From Berberis thunbergii (lineage: Eukaryota > Streptophyta > Magnoliopsida > Ranunculales > Berberidaceae), in NCBI GenBank assembly GCA_003290165.1, contig QNQO01010750.1:115374-179373 (forward strand): DNA of 64,000 bases, given 5' to 3'. This document shows positions 35,384 to 48,209 of this stretch, one piece after another. Position numbers and translations under genes: made by a program. The notes under the pieces were generated by a model. It saw only the letters and a program-made list of their open reading frames with translations. It ran no database searches and had not been told where the DNA came from. The stretch's first letter is position 1. Each line of letters starts with the position of its first letter.

Positions 35384-36694
35384 AGACCAAGATCACTTAT
35401 TGGGAGAGGATGAAGAAGAAGACTAAGGGTCATTTCATTCCTTTTGGCTACACTTAAACCTTGTTTCAGCGACTTCATTCGTTGAGGCAAGGCACGCGAT
35501 CGGTTGATGATTACACGTACGAGTTTTATCAATTGATCGCCCGGAATGACTTATCTTAGGCGAAGGACCATATGGTGGCACTGTATTTGGGGGCATTACG
35601 ATAGCCCCTTCAGGATGTCCTTAGCATTAACTCATTGTGAACCGTTTCTGAAGCATACCAGCGTACACTTGCTTTGGGAAAACATAAGAAGAGGAATCCT
35701 ATTATCAGAAGTTATTAAAGCAGTCGGTCAGTTTGCCTTCAAAAATCCCGTCCTACCCAGCAACCACCGCAAAGTAATTCTAATTCAAATATTAGATGTT
35801 TTTGATGTGGTGAACAGGGACATACAACGATTTGGTGCAGGAAATCTGCTATTCAGAAGGGCAATAATCTTCTGATTGAGTAAGACGTGGTAGACGACAC
35901 TGAGGACCTTGGAGAGCCTATGTACGATGACGATGAAGACGGAGATGGCCATGAGACTATGATCATTCGTAAGAGTTTACTGACTCCAAGTGGTGATTTA
36001 GGGGATGATTGGTTGAAAACGAATATTTTCCACATGAGCTGCACAGTTGCAGATAAAGTCTGCAAGTTAATCATTGACAGTGGCAGTTGTGAGAACGTAG
36101 TGTCTGAAGAGGCTGTTCAGAAATTACAGTTGAAGATAGATCGTCATCCCAAGCCGTAGAAATTGTCGTGACTGAATAAGGGCAGTGAGGTACCAATAGA
36201 TAGGTGATGCCTAGTGTCTTTTTCGATCGACAGGAAATATTTTGATAATGCTTGATGTGATGTTGTGTCTATGGATGCTTGTCATGTACTGTTAGGCAGG
36301 CTTTGACAGTATGATCACAGTGTTATTAAAGATGGGCGGAACAATACATATTCCCTTAGCATGAAATGGAAGAAGATTGTGTTGGCACCTCATCGAAAAA
36401 AAAACCACTCCTACCCCGGTAGCCAATAATACTAACCTGATTTCTATTTCAAGGTTTTTGGGTGAGATTGAGCGTCGAGACATGTTCTACGCTCTGCTTC
36501 CTTGTGGGAATTGTGTTGCAGACGTGAATCTAGATTTACCAGCATAGGTGCAATAACTGCTACCAGAGTTTTCTGACCTGATGCCAGAGGATCTTCCTCT
36601 TGGGCTTATTCCTGAGCACCTTAGTCCTTGTTTTGTGGCTTTCGATGAAGCTATTGTGAACTCGAGGACGGGTTCTTTCCAAACCAGGGCGACT
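35384..36694 (+). pseudogene. Family A unit 8 gag-protease (5'-deleted)
   Basis: Begins in the gag core (GCAAGACCAAGATCAC). The frame 35887-36159 keeps the acidic linker and a proper protease site, IIDSGSCENVV, then stops at a TAG in KPYK. The remaining protease is out of frame with several stops. Confidence 0.75.
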
Positions 36695-37312
36695 GATGTA
36701 AGAGGATCCTAGTCAGATGATGTTGAGTTGTCAAATAGAACGTTGTTGGCGCTTAGATACCATGAGTTGGCAGATCAGTGCAAAGATAGCAAGAAATCGT
36801 GATCATTTTCTTAATTGGGGCAGTTTTGTATTTAAGCCTTAATTTAGCTATAGGTATCTGAATCACGCATATGACCCCAATTCGGAAAGCCCTTTTCGGC
36901 GCTCATGTCTTAGCCAATGACCTAGGCTTGTTGCACATCTTATCGAGGCCAAAACCTACTGTTTCCCCTTCTCAATCCACAATTTTAGTTTTTTCCTTTT
37001 ACAGTAATATTTCATTTATAGTTAAGGAAGTGATTCTAAACTGATTTGGGACAGGTTATTGGCAGGCTATTTCCTTTATTACGTATTTCGTTTTAGCATT
37101 TTTATTAGGATTTTGCTATATTTGGTAAATTCTAATAATGACCAGTTTTAGTTATAAAGCCCGACTTGTGGGCTGATTTAACCATTAATTTGAATAATTT
37201 AATTGAACATTATAGTTATTTATCTTTGTTTTGGTCGAATCTCATTTATCTTTTCCTTGTGAATTATCTTTTGAACTATTCTGTAGGATAATCACTTTTC
37301 TGCCCGGCGTCA
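36695..37312 (+). repeat. Family A LTR 8 (complete)
   Basis: Starts TGATGTAAGAGGATCC, ends CCCGGCGTCA, 618 bases; TGGTATCAGA follows at 37315. Confidence 0.8.
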
Positions 37313-37363
37313 GTTGGTATCAGACCTTCAACATCTTTTTGTGGTGAGATTTCATCATTTTTT

Positions 37364-39110
37364 ATGGCCGGTAGTCATGGTCATCGCTGGCTGGTTTCGA
37401 ATGAGGAAGCCCCAAACCGTGATCATATCGTTCAGGATGTGATGTTTGAGAATTTACAGATGCAAGTTGCAGAGTTAACCCGGCGTCTAACGGCGCAGGA
37501 TTTCGGTGATTGGGAGATGGAAAATCACGATTCTGATTCTAGTTTAGAAAACCCGTATCACAATCGTGTTCAATTCTTGGAGCATCGTGGTCGAGAGGAT
37601 CATCATGGAGACCTCGGATTCCTAGTGAATCTGCCCAACTTTTCAGGTACGTTACAGGCCTAAAGATTCGTTGATTGGTTGAATGAAGTAGGGCGTATTT
37701 TTTAGTATAAGGAAGTTCTAGATCGTGTCAAAGTGAAATTGATCGCCATCAAACTCAAAGGCAGAACATCTGCGTGGTGGGAGCAGATGAGGCGATCATG
37801 GGACAAGCAAGGCAAGGCCAAGATCACTCACTGGGAGAGGACGAAAAAGAAGATTAAAGGTCACTTCATTTCGGTTACACTCAAACCTTGTTTCGACGAC
37901 TTAATTTTTTGAGGCAAGGCACGCGATCGGTTGATGATTACACGGAGGATTTTTATCAGTTGATGATCCAAAAATGACTTATCTGTGATGAAAGTGCAGA
38001 TGGTGGCACGGTATTTGAGGGGATTACGACATCCTCTGCAGGATGTCCTCAACGTTCACTCGCTGTGGACCGTTTTTTAAGCATACCAGTGTGTACTTGC
38101 AATGGAAATATAAAAGAACATGAGGCCTATTATCAGAGGTGATGAAAGCAGTCGGTCAGTTCGTCCTCAAGAATCCCGTCCTACCCAACAACCACCGCAG
38201 GGTAATTCTAATTCAAATATTAGATGTTTCAGACGTGGTGAACCGGGACATAGAGTGATTAGGTGCAGGAAGCCTGCTATTCAGAATGGAAATAATCTTC
38301 TGATTGATGAAGACATGGTAGACGACACTGAGGACCTTGGAGAGGTTGTGTATGACGATGACGAAGACGGAGATAACAATGAGACTCTGATCGTTCGTAA
38401 GAGTTTACTTACTCTAAAGGGTGATTCAAGGGATGATTGTTTGAGAACCAATATTTTCCATATGACCTGCACAGTTGCAAATAAAGTCTACAAGTTGATC
38501 AATATTGATAGTGGCAATTGTGAGAAGGTAGTGTTTGAAGAGACTGTCCAGAAATTGCTGTTGAAAGCATATCATCATCCCAAGCTGTACCATTTGTCGT
38601 GGCTGAATAAGGGCAGTGATGTAATAGTAGATAGGCGATGCCTAGTGTCTTTTTCGATTGGTCAGAAATATTTTGACAGTACTTGGTGTGATGTTGTGTA
38701 TATGGATGCTTTTCATTTAATGTTAGGCAGGCCTTGGTAGTATGATTGCAGTGTTATTTATGATTGGCGGAAAAATACATATTCCCATACCATCAAATGG
38801 AAGAAGATTGTGTTGGTACCTCGTCGGGAAAGGACCACTCCAAACCCGGTAGCCAATAATACTAACCTGCGTTTTATATCCAGGTGTCTGGGTAATATTG
38901 AGCGTGGAGACGTGGTCTATGCTCTGCTGCTTGTGGGAATAGTGCTGCAGACAAGAATCCAGATTTACCAGCACAGGTCCAACAACTGCTAGCAAAGTTT
39001 TTTTACCTTATGCCAGAGGATCTTCCTCCTGAGCATCTGATTCCTTGTTTTGTAGATTTCGATGAAGTTATTGTGAAATCGAGGACGAGTTCTTTCCAAA
39101 TCAGGGCGAC
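37364..39110 (+). pseudogene. Family A unit 9 gag-protease
   Basis: Gag opens at ATG 37364 (MAGSHGHRW) and is readable to 37663. Its core follows in broken frames. The frame 38120-38740 carries the Arg/Gln/Pro-rich stretch, a zinc knuckle with C-C-H-C (CFRRGEPGHRVIRC, where the second Cys is Arg), the acidic linker and the protease site IDSGNCEKVV. It ends at a TAG in GRPWQYD. Confidence 0.78.
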
Positions 39111-39655
39111 TAATGTAGAAGGATCCGAGTCAGATGATGTTGAGTTGTCAGGTAGCACGTTGTTGGCGCTGAGATACCATGAGTTGGCATATCAGCGCAA
39201 ATATACCAGGAAATCGTGATTTTCTCTTAATTGGGGCTGTTTTGGTATTTAAGCCTTAACTTAGGCTATAGGTATCAGAATCTCGCATTTGACCCCAATT
39301 CGAAAATCTCTTTTCAGCTCGCACACCGTAGCCAGTGAGCAATGCTCGTTGCATATATTTTCAAATCCAAAACCCACTATTTCCCCTTCCGAATACACAA
39401 TTTTAGTAGTTTTTTTTTTACTTTTATATTAATATTTCATTTATAGTTTAGGAAGTAATTCTAAACCCGATTTGGGACAGATTATCAAGAGGTTATTTCT
39501 TTTATTACGTATTTCATTTCAGCATTTTTTATTTGAATAATTAAATTGAACATTATAGTTATTTCTCTGTGTTTTGGGCGAATCTTGTTTATCTTTTCCT
39601 TGTGAATTGTCTGTTGAACTATCCTGCCGGATAATAGCTATGCTGCCCGGCGTCA
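39111..39655 (+). repeat. Family A LTR 9 (internal deletion)
   Basis: Starts TAATGTAGAAGGATCC, ends CCCGGCGTCA, 545 bases. It lacks about 90 bases covering the AAAGCCCGGCTTGTGGGCTG block. Confidence 0.78.
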
Positions 39656-39706
39656 GTTGGTATCAGACCTTCAACATCTTCTTGGGGTGAGATTTCATCA
39701 GTTTCT

Positions 39707-41379
39707 ATGGCTGGTGGTCGTGGTCATAGTCGTCGAGGGTAAGTTTCAAACGAGGAATCCCCAAACCATGATCATAACACTCAGGATGTGATGATTGAGG
39801 ATTTACAGATGCAAGTTGCAGAGTTGACCAGGCGTCTAACAGCGCAGGATTTTGATAATCGTGAGATGGAAAATAACGTTTTTGATTCCATTTTCGAAAA
39901 TCCATATCACAATCGTGCTCGATTCTGGGAGCACCGTGGTCGGGAGGATCGTTTTGAAGACCTCAAATTCAGAGTGGATCTACCCGAGTTTTATGGTACG
40001 TTAAAGGATGAAGGATTCATTGATTTGTTTAATGAATAAGAGCGTATTTTATTGAGTATAACGAAGTTCCAGATCGTGTCAAAGTGAAATTAGTCGCCAT
40101 CAAAATTAAATGCAGAGCATTTGAGTGGTGGGAGCAGTTGTGGCGATCAGGAGACAGGAAGGGCAAGGCCAATATCACTGATTGGGAGAGGATGAATAAG
40201 AAGATAAAGGGTCACTTCCTTCCTTTCAGCTACACTCAAACCTTGTTTCAGCGAATTCATTTGTTGTGGCAAGGCACGCAATCAGTTGATGATTACACGG
40301 AGGAGTTTTATCGATTGATAGTTCGGAATGACTTATCTGAGACGGAAGAGCAGATGGTGGCACACTATTTGAATGGATTAGGACAGCCCCTGTTGGATGT
40401 CCTCAGCATTCACTCGCTATGGACCGTTTTAGAACCATACGAGCGTGCACTTGCAATGGAAATATAGAAGAACATGAGGCCTATTATCAGAGGTGATAAA
40501 AGCAGTCGGTCAGTTCGCCCTCAAGAATCCCGTCCTACCCAGCAACCACCACAGGGTAATTCTAATTCAAATATTAGATGTTTCAGATGTGATGAACAAG
40601 GACATAGAGTGACTAGGTGTAGAAAGCCTGCTATTCAGAATAGAAACAATCTCCTGATTGAGGAAGACGTAAGAGTTTACTGACTCCAAAGGGTGATTTA
40701 GGGGATTATTGGTTAAGAACCAATATTTTCCACATGACCTTCACAGTTGCAGATAAAGTCTACAAGTTGATCATTGACAGTGGCAGTTGTGAGAATGTAG
40801 TGTTTGAAGAGGCTGTCTAAAAATTGCAGTTGAAGGCAGATCGTCATCCCAAGCAGTACAAATTGTCATGGCTGAATAAGGGCAGTGAGGTAATAGTAGA
40901 TAGGCAATACCTAGTGTCATTTTCGGTTGGTAAGAATATTTTGATAATGCTTGGTGTGATATTGTGTCTGTAGATGCTTTTCATGTATTGTTAGGCAAGC
41001 CTTGGCCGTATGATCGCAATTGTTGTTATGATGGGCGGAAAAATACATATTCCCTTACCATCAAATGGAAGAAGATTGTGTTGGTACCTCGTCGGAAAAG
41101 GACCACTCCAACCCCGGTAGCCAATAATACTAACTTGCTTTTTATATCCAGGTTTTTGGGTGAGATTGAGCGTGGAGATGTGGTCTATGTGCTGTTGCCT
41201 TCAGGGAATAGTGTTGTAGACGTGAATCCAGATTTAGCAGCAAAGGTGCAGCAACTGCTAGTAGAGTTTTTCGAGCAGATGCCAGAGGATCTTCCTCCTG
41301 AACATCTGAGTCTTTGTTTTGTCGATTCCGATGAAGCTATTGTGAACTCGAGGACGAGTTCTTTCCAACCCGGGGCCAC
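39707..41379 (+). pseudogene. Family A unit 10 gag-protease (best-preserved gag core)
   Basis: Gag starts at ATG 39707 but has an early stop. The capsid-like core is open at 40084-40467: [20 protein letters not shown], then FLPFSYTQTLFQRIHLLWQG, SVDDYTEEFYRL and ETEEQMVAHYLNGLGQPL. This is the standard retrotransposon gag fold motif order. One stop later, 40474-40683 holds the basic linker and an intact zinc knuckle, CFRCDEQGHRVTRC. A deletion at about 40668 removes most of the acidic linker. The protease site IIDSGSCEN is near 40775, and its second half is at 40964-41446. Confidence 0.8.
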
Positions 41380-42020
41380 TGATGCAGAAGGATCCGAGTT
41401 AGATTATGTTGAGTTGTCAGATAGCACATTGTTGGCGCTGAGATAACATGAGTTGGCAAATCAATGCAAAGATAGCAGAAAATCGTGATTTTTTCTTAAT
41501 ATAGGCAGTTTTTGGTGCTTTTAGTATTTAGGCCTTAACTTTGGCTATAGGTATCAGAATTATGCATATGAACCCAATTCGGAAAGCATTTTTCGGCGCG
41601 CATGTTCTAGATAATGAGCTACCCTCGTTGCACATCTTTTTGAGGCTAAAACCCACTGATTTCCCTTTTGAATCCACAATATTAGTAATTTTTTCCCTTT
41701 TATAGTAATATTTCATTTATTGTTTAGGAAGTGATTCTGAATCAGATTTGGGACAAATTATCTGGAGGTTATTTCTTTTATTACGTATTTCATTTTAGCA
41801 TGATTATTGGCATTTTTCTATTTTTGGTAAAATTCTAATAATGACGAGTTTTAGCTATAAAGCCAAGCTTGTGGGCTGATTTAGGCAGACCGTTGATTTG
41901 AATAATTTAATTTAATATTATAATTATTTATCTGTGTTTTGGGTGAATCTCGTTTATCTTTTCCTTGTGAATTGTCTGTTGAACTATCCTGCAGGATAAT
42001 CGCTAATCTGCCTGACGTCA
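41380..42020 (+). repeat. Family A LTR 10 (complete)
   Basis: Starts TGATGCAGAAGGATCC, ends CCTGACGTCA, 641 bases. The primer site is degenerate (TTAGTATCAGA). Confidence 0.8.
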
Positions 42021-42071
42021 ATTAGTATCAGACCTTCAACATCTTCTTGAGGTGAGATTTTGTTAGTTTCT

Positions 42072-43835
42072 GTGGCTGGTGGTCGTGGTCATTACGGGCA
42101 GGTTCTGAAAAAGAAAGCCCCAAACTGTGATCGTAACGTTCAGGATGTGATGATTGAGGATTTAGCGATGCAAATTGCAGTGTTAACCCGATGTCCAACG
42201 GCGTAGGATTTTGATGACCGTGAGATGAAAAACCACGTTTCCGATTCCATTTTCAAAAATTCGTGTCACAATCGTGCTCGATTCTGGGAGCACCGTGGTG
42301 CGGAGGATCGTCATAGAGACCTCGAATTCAGAGTGGATCTACCCGAGTTTTTGGTAAGTTATAGGCTGAAGGATTCATTGATTGGTTTAATGAATAAAAT
42401 CGTATTTTATTGAGTATAATGAAGTTTCGGATAATGTTAAAGTCAAATTGGTCGCCATCAAAATTAAATGCAGAGCATTTGCGTTGTGGGAGCAGTTGAG
42501 GCGATCACGGGACAGGAAGGGCAAGACCAAGATCACTGATTGGGAGAGGATGAAGAAGAAGATGAATAGTCACTTCCTTCCATTCAACTACACTCAAACC
42601 TTGTTTAGGCGACTTCATTCGTTGAGGCAAGGCACGCGATCGGTTGATGATTACTCGGAGGAGTTTTATCAATTGATAGTCCAGAATGACTTATCTGAGA
42701 CGGAAGAGCAGATGGTGACACGATATTTGGGGTGATTACGACAGCCCCTGCAGGATGTCCTAAACATTCACTCGCTGTGGACCGTTTTTGAAGCATACTA
42801 GTGTGCACTTGCAGTCGAAATATAGAAGAACAGAAGGCCTATTATCAGAGGTGATGAAAGTAGTTGGTCAGTTCACCCTCAAGAATCCCGTCCTATCCAG
42901 CAACCACCATAGGGTAATTCAAATTCAAATATTAGATGTTTCAGATGTGGTAAACAGGGACATAGAGCGACTAGGTGCAGAAAGCATGCTATTCAAAATG
43001 GAAACAATCTCCTGATTGATGAAGACGTGGTAGACGACACTGAGCACTTTGGAGAGCATGTGTATGACGATGATGAAGATGGAGATATGTTGTATGGAGA
43101 TGGCCATGAGACTCTGATCGTTAGTAAGAGTGTAATGACTCCAAAGGGTGATTTAGGGGATGATTGGTTGAGAACTAATATTTTCCTCATGATCTGCACA
43201 GTTGTAGATAAAGTTTGCAAGTTGATCATTAACATTGGCAGTTGTGAGAATGTAGTATCTAAAAAGGCTGTCCAAAAATTGCAGTTGAAGGCAGATCGTC
43301 ATCCCAAGCCGTACAAATTGTCGTGGCTAAATAAGGGCAGTGATGTAACAATAGATGGGCGATGCCTAGTTTATTTTTTGATTGGCAAGAAATATTTTGA
43401 TAATGCTTGGTGTGATATTGTGTCTATGGATGCTTTTCATGTATTGTTAGGCAGGCCTTGGCAGTATAATCATAGTGTTATTTATGATTTGCGAAAAAAT
43501 ACATATTTTCTTTCCATCAAATGGAAGAAGATTGTGTGGGTACCTCGTCGGAAAATGACCACTCCAACCTCGATAGCCAATAATACTAACCTGTTTTTAT
43601 ATCCAAGTTTTTGGGTGAGATTGAGCATGGAGACGTGGTCTATGTTCTGCTGCTTTATGGGAATAGTGCTGCAGACGTGAATCCAGATTTAGCATCAGAG
43701 GAGCAGCAACTGCTAGCAAATTTTTCTGACCTGATGCCAGATGATCTTCCTCCTGAGCATCCGATTCCTTGTTTCTGTAGATTCCAATGAAGCTATTGTG
43801 AACTTAAGGACGAGTTCTTTCAAACTCGGGGCCAC
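42072..43835 (+). pseudogene. Family A unit 11 gag-protease
   Basis: The gag start is GTG instead of ATG (42072). The gag core is open at 42448-42735. The frame 43027-43680 spans the acidic linker and protease, but the active site reads IINIGSCEN, so the catalytic Asp and Ser are replaced. Confidence 0.78.
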
Positions 43836-44427
43836 TGATGCAGAAGGATCCGAGTCAGATGATGTTGAGTTGTTAGATAGCACGTTGTTGGCACTGAGAT
43901 ACCATGAGTTGATAGATCAGCGCAAAGATAGCAGGAAATCGTGATTTTTTTTCTTAATTGGGGCAGTTTTGGGTGCGTTTCAGTATTTAGGCCTAACTTT
44001 GGCTATAGGTATCAGAATCGCGCATATGAACTCAATTCGAAAATCTCTTTATGGCTTGCATGTCGTAGCCAACGTGCTATTCTCATTGCACATATGAACG
44101 TAATTTTTCCCTTTTATACTAATATTTCAGTTATAGTTTAAGAAGTGATTCTAAACCCGATTTGGGACAAATTATCCGGAGGTTATTTATTTTATTACAT
44201 ATTTCATTTAGCATGGTTATTGGGATTTTGCTATTTTTGGTAAAATTCTAATAATGACGAGTTTTAGCTATAAAGCCCGGCTTGTGGGCTGATTTAGGAA
44301 GACATTTGATTTGAATAATTTGATTGAACATTAAAAACATTTTTCTGTGTTTAGGGCGAATCTCTTTTATCTTTTCCTTGTGAATTGTCTGTTGAACTAT
44401 CCTGCAGGATAATAGCTATTCTGCTCG
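43836..44427 (+). repeat. Family A LTR 11 (truncated at its end)
   Basis: Starts TGATGCAGAAGGATCC and is deleted of part of U3 near 44098. It ends at TCTGCTCGA, where it joins mid-gag CTGGGAGCACCGTGG. Confidence 0.75.
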
Positions 44428-45938
44428 ATGCTGGGAGCACCGTGGTGAAGAGGATCATCATAGAGACCTCGAATTCAGAGTGGATCTATCCGAGTTTTCT
44501 GGTACGTTACAGGCCGAAGGATTCATTGATTGGTTTAATGAAGAAGAGAGTATTTTATTGAGTATAACGAAGTTCCGGATCGTGTCAAAGTGAAATTTGT
44601 CGCAATCAAAATTAAATGTTGAGCATTTGCGTGGTGGGAGCAGTTGAAGCGATCACAGGACAGGAATGACAAGGCCAAGATCACTGATTGGGAGAGGATG
44701 AAGAAGAAGATGAAGAGTCACTTCCTTCCATTCAGTTACACTAAAACCTTGTTTTGGCGACTTCATTCGTTGAGGCAAGGCACACGATCGGTTGATGATT
44801 ACACGGAGGAGTTTTATCAATTGATAGTCCAGAATGACTTATCTGACGGATGAGCAGATGGTGGCACGATATTTGGGAGGATTACGGTAGCCCCTGCAGG
44901 ATGTCATCAACATTCACTAGCTGTGGACCGTTTTTGAAGCATACTAGTGTGCACTTGCAGTGGAAATACAGAAGAACATGAGGTCTATTATCAGAGGTGA
45001 TGAAAGCAGTCAGTCAGTTTGCCCTGAAGAATCCTGTCCTACCCAGCAACCACCGCAGGGTAATTCTAATTTAAATATTAGATGTTTCAGATGTGGTGAA
45101 CAGAGACATAGAATGACTAGGTGCAGAAAGTTTGTTATTTAGAATGGAAACAATCTCCTGATTGAGGAAGACGTGGTAGACGACACTTAGGAGCTTGGAG
45201 AGCTTGTGTATGACGATGATGAAAATGGAGATGTGTTGTATGGAGATGGCCATGAGACTCTAATCGTTCATAAGAGTCTACTGACTCCAAATGGGTGATT
45301 TAGGGGATGATTGGTTGAGAACCAATATTTTCCACATGAGCTGCATAGTTGTAGATAAAGTCTGCAAGTTGATCATTGACAGTGGCAGTTGTGAGAACAT
45401 AGTGTCTGAAGAAGCTACATAGAAATTGCATTTGAAGATAAATCGTCATCCCAAGCCGTACAAATCGTCGTGGCTGAATAAGGGCAGTGAGGAAATATCT
45501 TGATAATGCTCGGTGTGATGTTGTGTCTGTGGATGCTTATTATGTATTGTTACGCAGGCCTTGGCAGTATGAGCACAATGTTATTCACAATGAGCGAAAA
45601 AATATATATTCTCTTAGCATCAAAGGGAATAAGATTATGTTGGCACCTCGTCGGGAAAGAACCACTCATTCCACGGTAGCCAATAATACTAACCTGCTTT
45701 CTATGTCCAAGCTTTTGGGTGAGATTGAACGTCGCGACGTGGTCTATGCTCTGTTGCCTTGTGGGAATAGTGTTGCATACATGAATCCAGATTTAACAGT
45801 ATAGGTGCAGAACCTGCTAGCAGATTTTTCAGACCTGATGCCAGAGGATCTTCCTCCTGAGCACCAGAGTCCTTGTTTTGTGGATTCCGATGAAGCTATT
45901 GTGAACTCGAAGACGAGTTCTTTCCAACCCGGGACGAC
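44428..45938 (+). pseudogene. Family A unit 12 gag-protease (5'-deleted)
   Basis: Gag core at 44644-44853. The basic linker and zinc knuckle CFRCGEQRHRMTRC lie at 44960-45142. The protease site IIDSGSCEN is near 45375, and the later half (45487-45804) ends at a TAG before VQQLL. Confidence 0.75.
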
Positions 45939-46006
45939 TGATACAGGAGGATCCAAGTCAGATGATGCTGAGTTGTTTGGCACTGAGATACCATGAGCTG
46001 GCAAAT
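45939..46006 (+). repeat. Family A LTR remnant 12 (~68 bases)
   Basis: TGATACAGGAGGATCC to ACCATGAGCTGGCAAAT, then directly into gag core at GGCGACTTCATTCG. Confidence 0.65.
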
Positions 46007-47112
46007 TCGGCGACTTCATTCGTTGAGGCATGGCATGTGATCGGTTGATGATTACACGGAGGAGTTTTATCAATTGATGGTTCGGAATGACTTATCAGAG
46101 ACGGAAGATGAGAAGGTGGCACAGGATTTTGGGGGATTATAACAGCCCTTGAAAGATGTCCTCAGCATTCACTCGCTGTGGACCGTTTGTAGAAAATAGC
46201 AGAACAGGAGGCCTATAATCGAAAGTGATCAAAACAGTCGGCCAGTTCACCTTCAAGAATCCCATCCTACCCAGCAACCACCGCAGGGTAAATCTAATTC
46301 AAATATTAGATGTTTCAGATGTGGTGAACAGGGACATAGAGCGACTGAGTGCAGGAAGCCTGTTATTAAGAAAGGCAACAATCTCCTGATTGAGGAAGAC
46401 GTGGTAGACAACACTGAGAAACTTGGAGAGCCTGTGTTGTATGGAGATGATAGTCGAAGTTGATTATTGATCTACACAGTTGCTGATAAAGTCTGCAAGT
46501 TGACTATTGATAGTGGAAGTTGTGAAAACGTAGTGTCTAAAGAGGTTGTCTAGTAATTGCCGTTGAAAACAGATTGTCATCCCAAGCCATACAAATTGTC
46601 GTGGTTGAATAAGTGCAGTGAGGTAACAGTAGATAGGCGATGCCTACTGTCTTTTTCGATCGGTAGGAAATATTTTAATAATTCTTGGTGTGATGTTGTG
46701 TTTATGGATAATTTTCATGTATTGTTAGGCAAGCCTTGGTAGTATGATTGCAGTGTTATTCATGATGGCGAAAAAATATATATTCCCTTAGCATCAAAGG
46801 GAAAAAGATTGTGTTGGCACCTCGTCGGGAAATGACCACTCCTACTTCGGTAGCCAATAATACTAACCTTATTTTTATATCCAGGTTTTTGGGTGAGATT
46901 GAACGTGGAGACGTGGTCCATGCTCTGCTGCCTTGTAGGAATAGTGCTACAGACATGAATCTAGATTTAGCAGCAAAAATGTAGCAACTGCTAGCAGAGT
47001 TTTTTGACCTGATGCAAGAGGATCTTCCTCTTGAGCACCTGAGTCCTTGTTTTGTGGATTCCGATGAAGCTATTGTGAACTCGAGGACGAGTTCTTTCTA
47101 ACCAGGGGTGAC
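46007..47112 (+). pseudogene. Family A unit 13 gag-protease (5' and internal deletions)
   Basis: Starts in the gag core. The zinc knuckle is intact near 46310-46352. The linker is shortened near 46440, and the protease site TIDSGSCEN is near 46510. The conserved second half at 46557-46742 ends at a TAG. Confidence 0.72.
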
Positions 47113-47408
47113 TGATGCAGGAGGATCCGAGTCAGATGATGTTGAGTTTTCAGATAGCACAATGTTGGGGCTGAAATACCATGAGTTAGCAGATCAGCGC
47201 AAAAATAGCAGGAAATCGTGATCTTTTTCGTAATTGGTGCAATTTTTGGTGCGTTTCGGTATTTTGGCCATAACTTTGGCTACCAGTATCAGAATCGCGC
47301 ATATGACCGCAATTCGGAAAGTTATTTTCGGCACGCATGTCATACCCAATGAGCGAAGCTCGTTGCACAACTTTTCGAGGAAAAACGCCACTGTTTCACT
47401 TTCCGAAT
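47113..47408 (+). repeat. Family A LTR 13 (right border, 3'-truncated)
   Basis: Starts TGATGCAGGAGGATCC and stops after CACTTTCCGAATG near 47408, where unrelated (CAC)n and GA-rich sequence begins. Confidence 0.75.
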
Positions 47409-47601
47409 GTTCTTGAATGAGTACCACCACCACCACCACAGTGTTTGAGAGATTTCAACAGAGAGACAGAGAGTGAAGGAGGGAAGACGGAATGAGCAAA
47501 GTCATGAAGGACTGGAAGCGCTAAGGAAAGGGAAGGAGGAAGGAGGAAGGAGGGAAGTCGCGAGCGCAGCAGGAAGGAGGGAAGTCGAAGGTTTTTATTA
47601 C
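47409..47601. other. GA-rich spacer between array and CACTA 2
   Basis: A short (ACC)n run near 47421, then purine-rich sequence with repeated GGAGGAAGGAGGGAAGTCG. No gene was recognised. Confidence 0.5.
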
Positions 47602-47884
47602 CACTAGAGGGATTTTATATTATCGCTCTAATCCGGCGTTTTCAACCTCTGATACGGCGTTTCCAAAACAAAAATTTATTTTTATTAACGGGATTAATTC
47701 GCGGGTTTTTTTTGCTCTTTCCCGGCGCTTCTACAATAAACGCCGATCTTGTTAGCTCTTTACCGGCGCTTTGTACATCTAAACCGACGTTTTCGAAACC
47801 AAAATTTATTTTCATAGCGGGATGGGTTGGCGGGTTTTTTATCGTTACCGGTGCTTATTAAATAGAGTGCCGGTATTAGTTACC

Positions 47885-48005
47885 CTTAACCGACGCTTTT
47901 GTTTTGAAGTGCCGGTCTTGATTACCCTTAACCGACGCTTTTGTTTTGAAGTGCCGGTCTTGATTACCCTTAACCGACGCTTTGGTTTTGAAGCGCCGGT
48001 AGTGT
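47885..48005. repeat. 42-bp tandem repeat in CACTA 2
   Basis: Nearly three copies of a 42-base unit containing CCGACGCTTTTGTTTTGAAG and GCCGGTCTTGATTACCC. The unit length divides by three, so both strands show spurious repeated ORFs. Confidence 0.85.
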
Positions 48006-48209
48006 AATCTTTTGACCGGCGCTTACTTACAGCCACTACGGCGTTTCAAAAAAACACAATTTTGTTTGTGATAAGATGGCGGGGTTTTATCTCGGCCGGC
48101 GCTTCATAACACAAACGCCGGTTAAGGGTAACCAGTACCGGCGCTTGTAACATCTAAAGTGGCGTTGTAGAAAACATAATTTTATTTTCATCAGCAGAAT
48201 GGGTTGAAG

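Larger units (their letters stand above)
10536..47408 (+). repeat. Tandem array of 13 LTR-gag-protease units (family A), non-autonomous Ty3/gypsy
   Basis: Thirteen LTR starts (TGATGCAG-like followed by AGGATCCGAG) occur in the same orientation at 10536, 12736, 15172, 17137, 19580, 32076, 34847, 36695, 39111, 41380, 43836, 45939 and 47113. Complete units measure about 2.3-2.45 kb: an LTR of about 0.62-0.64 kb, then gag, zinc knuckle and aspartic protease of about 1.75 kb. After the protease every unit runs into a short acidic tail and straight into the next LTR. No reverse transcriptase, RNase H or integrase motif is visible in any unit. Several units have lost the LTR or part of gag. Solo-LTR B and its nested contents interrupt unit 5. 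Confidence 0.85.

Noticed and set aside
47822..48007. ORF with repeated VPVLITLNRRFCFE and its mirror ORF on the minus strand
   Set aside because: Arises from the 42-bp tandem repeat in the CACTA 2 subterminal region; the repeat length divides by three.
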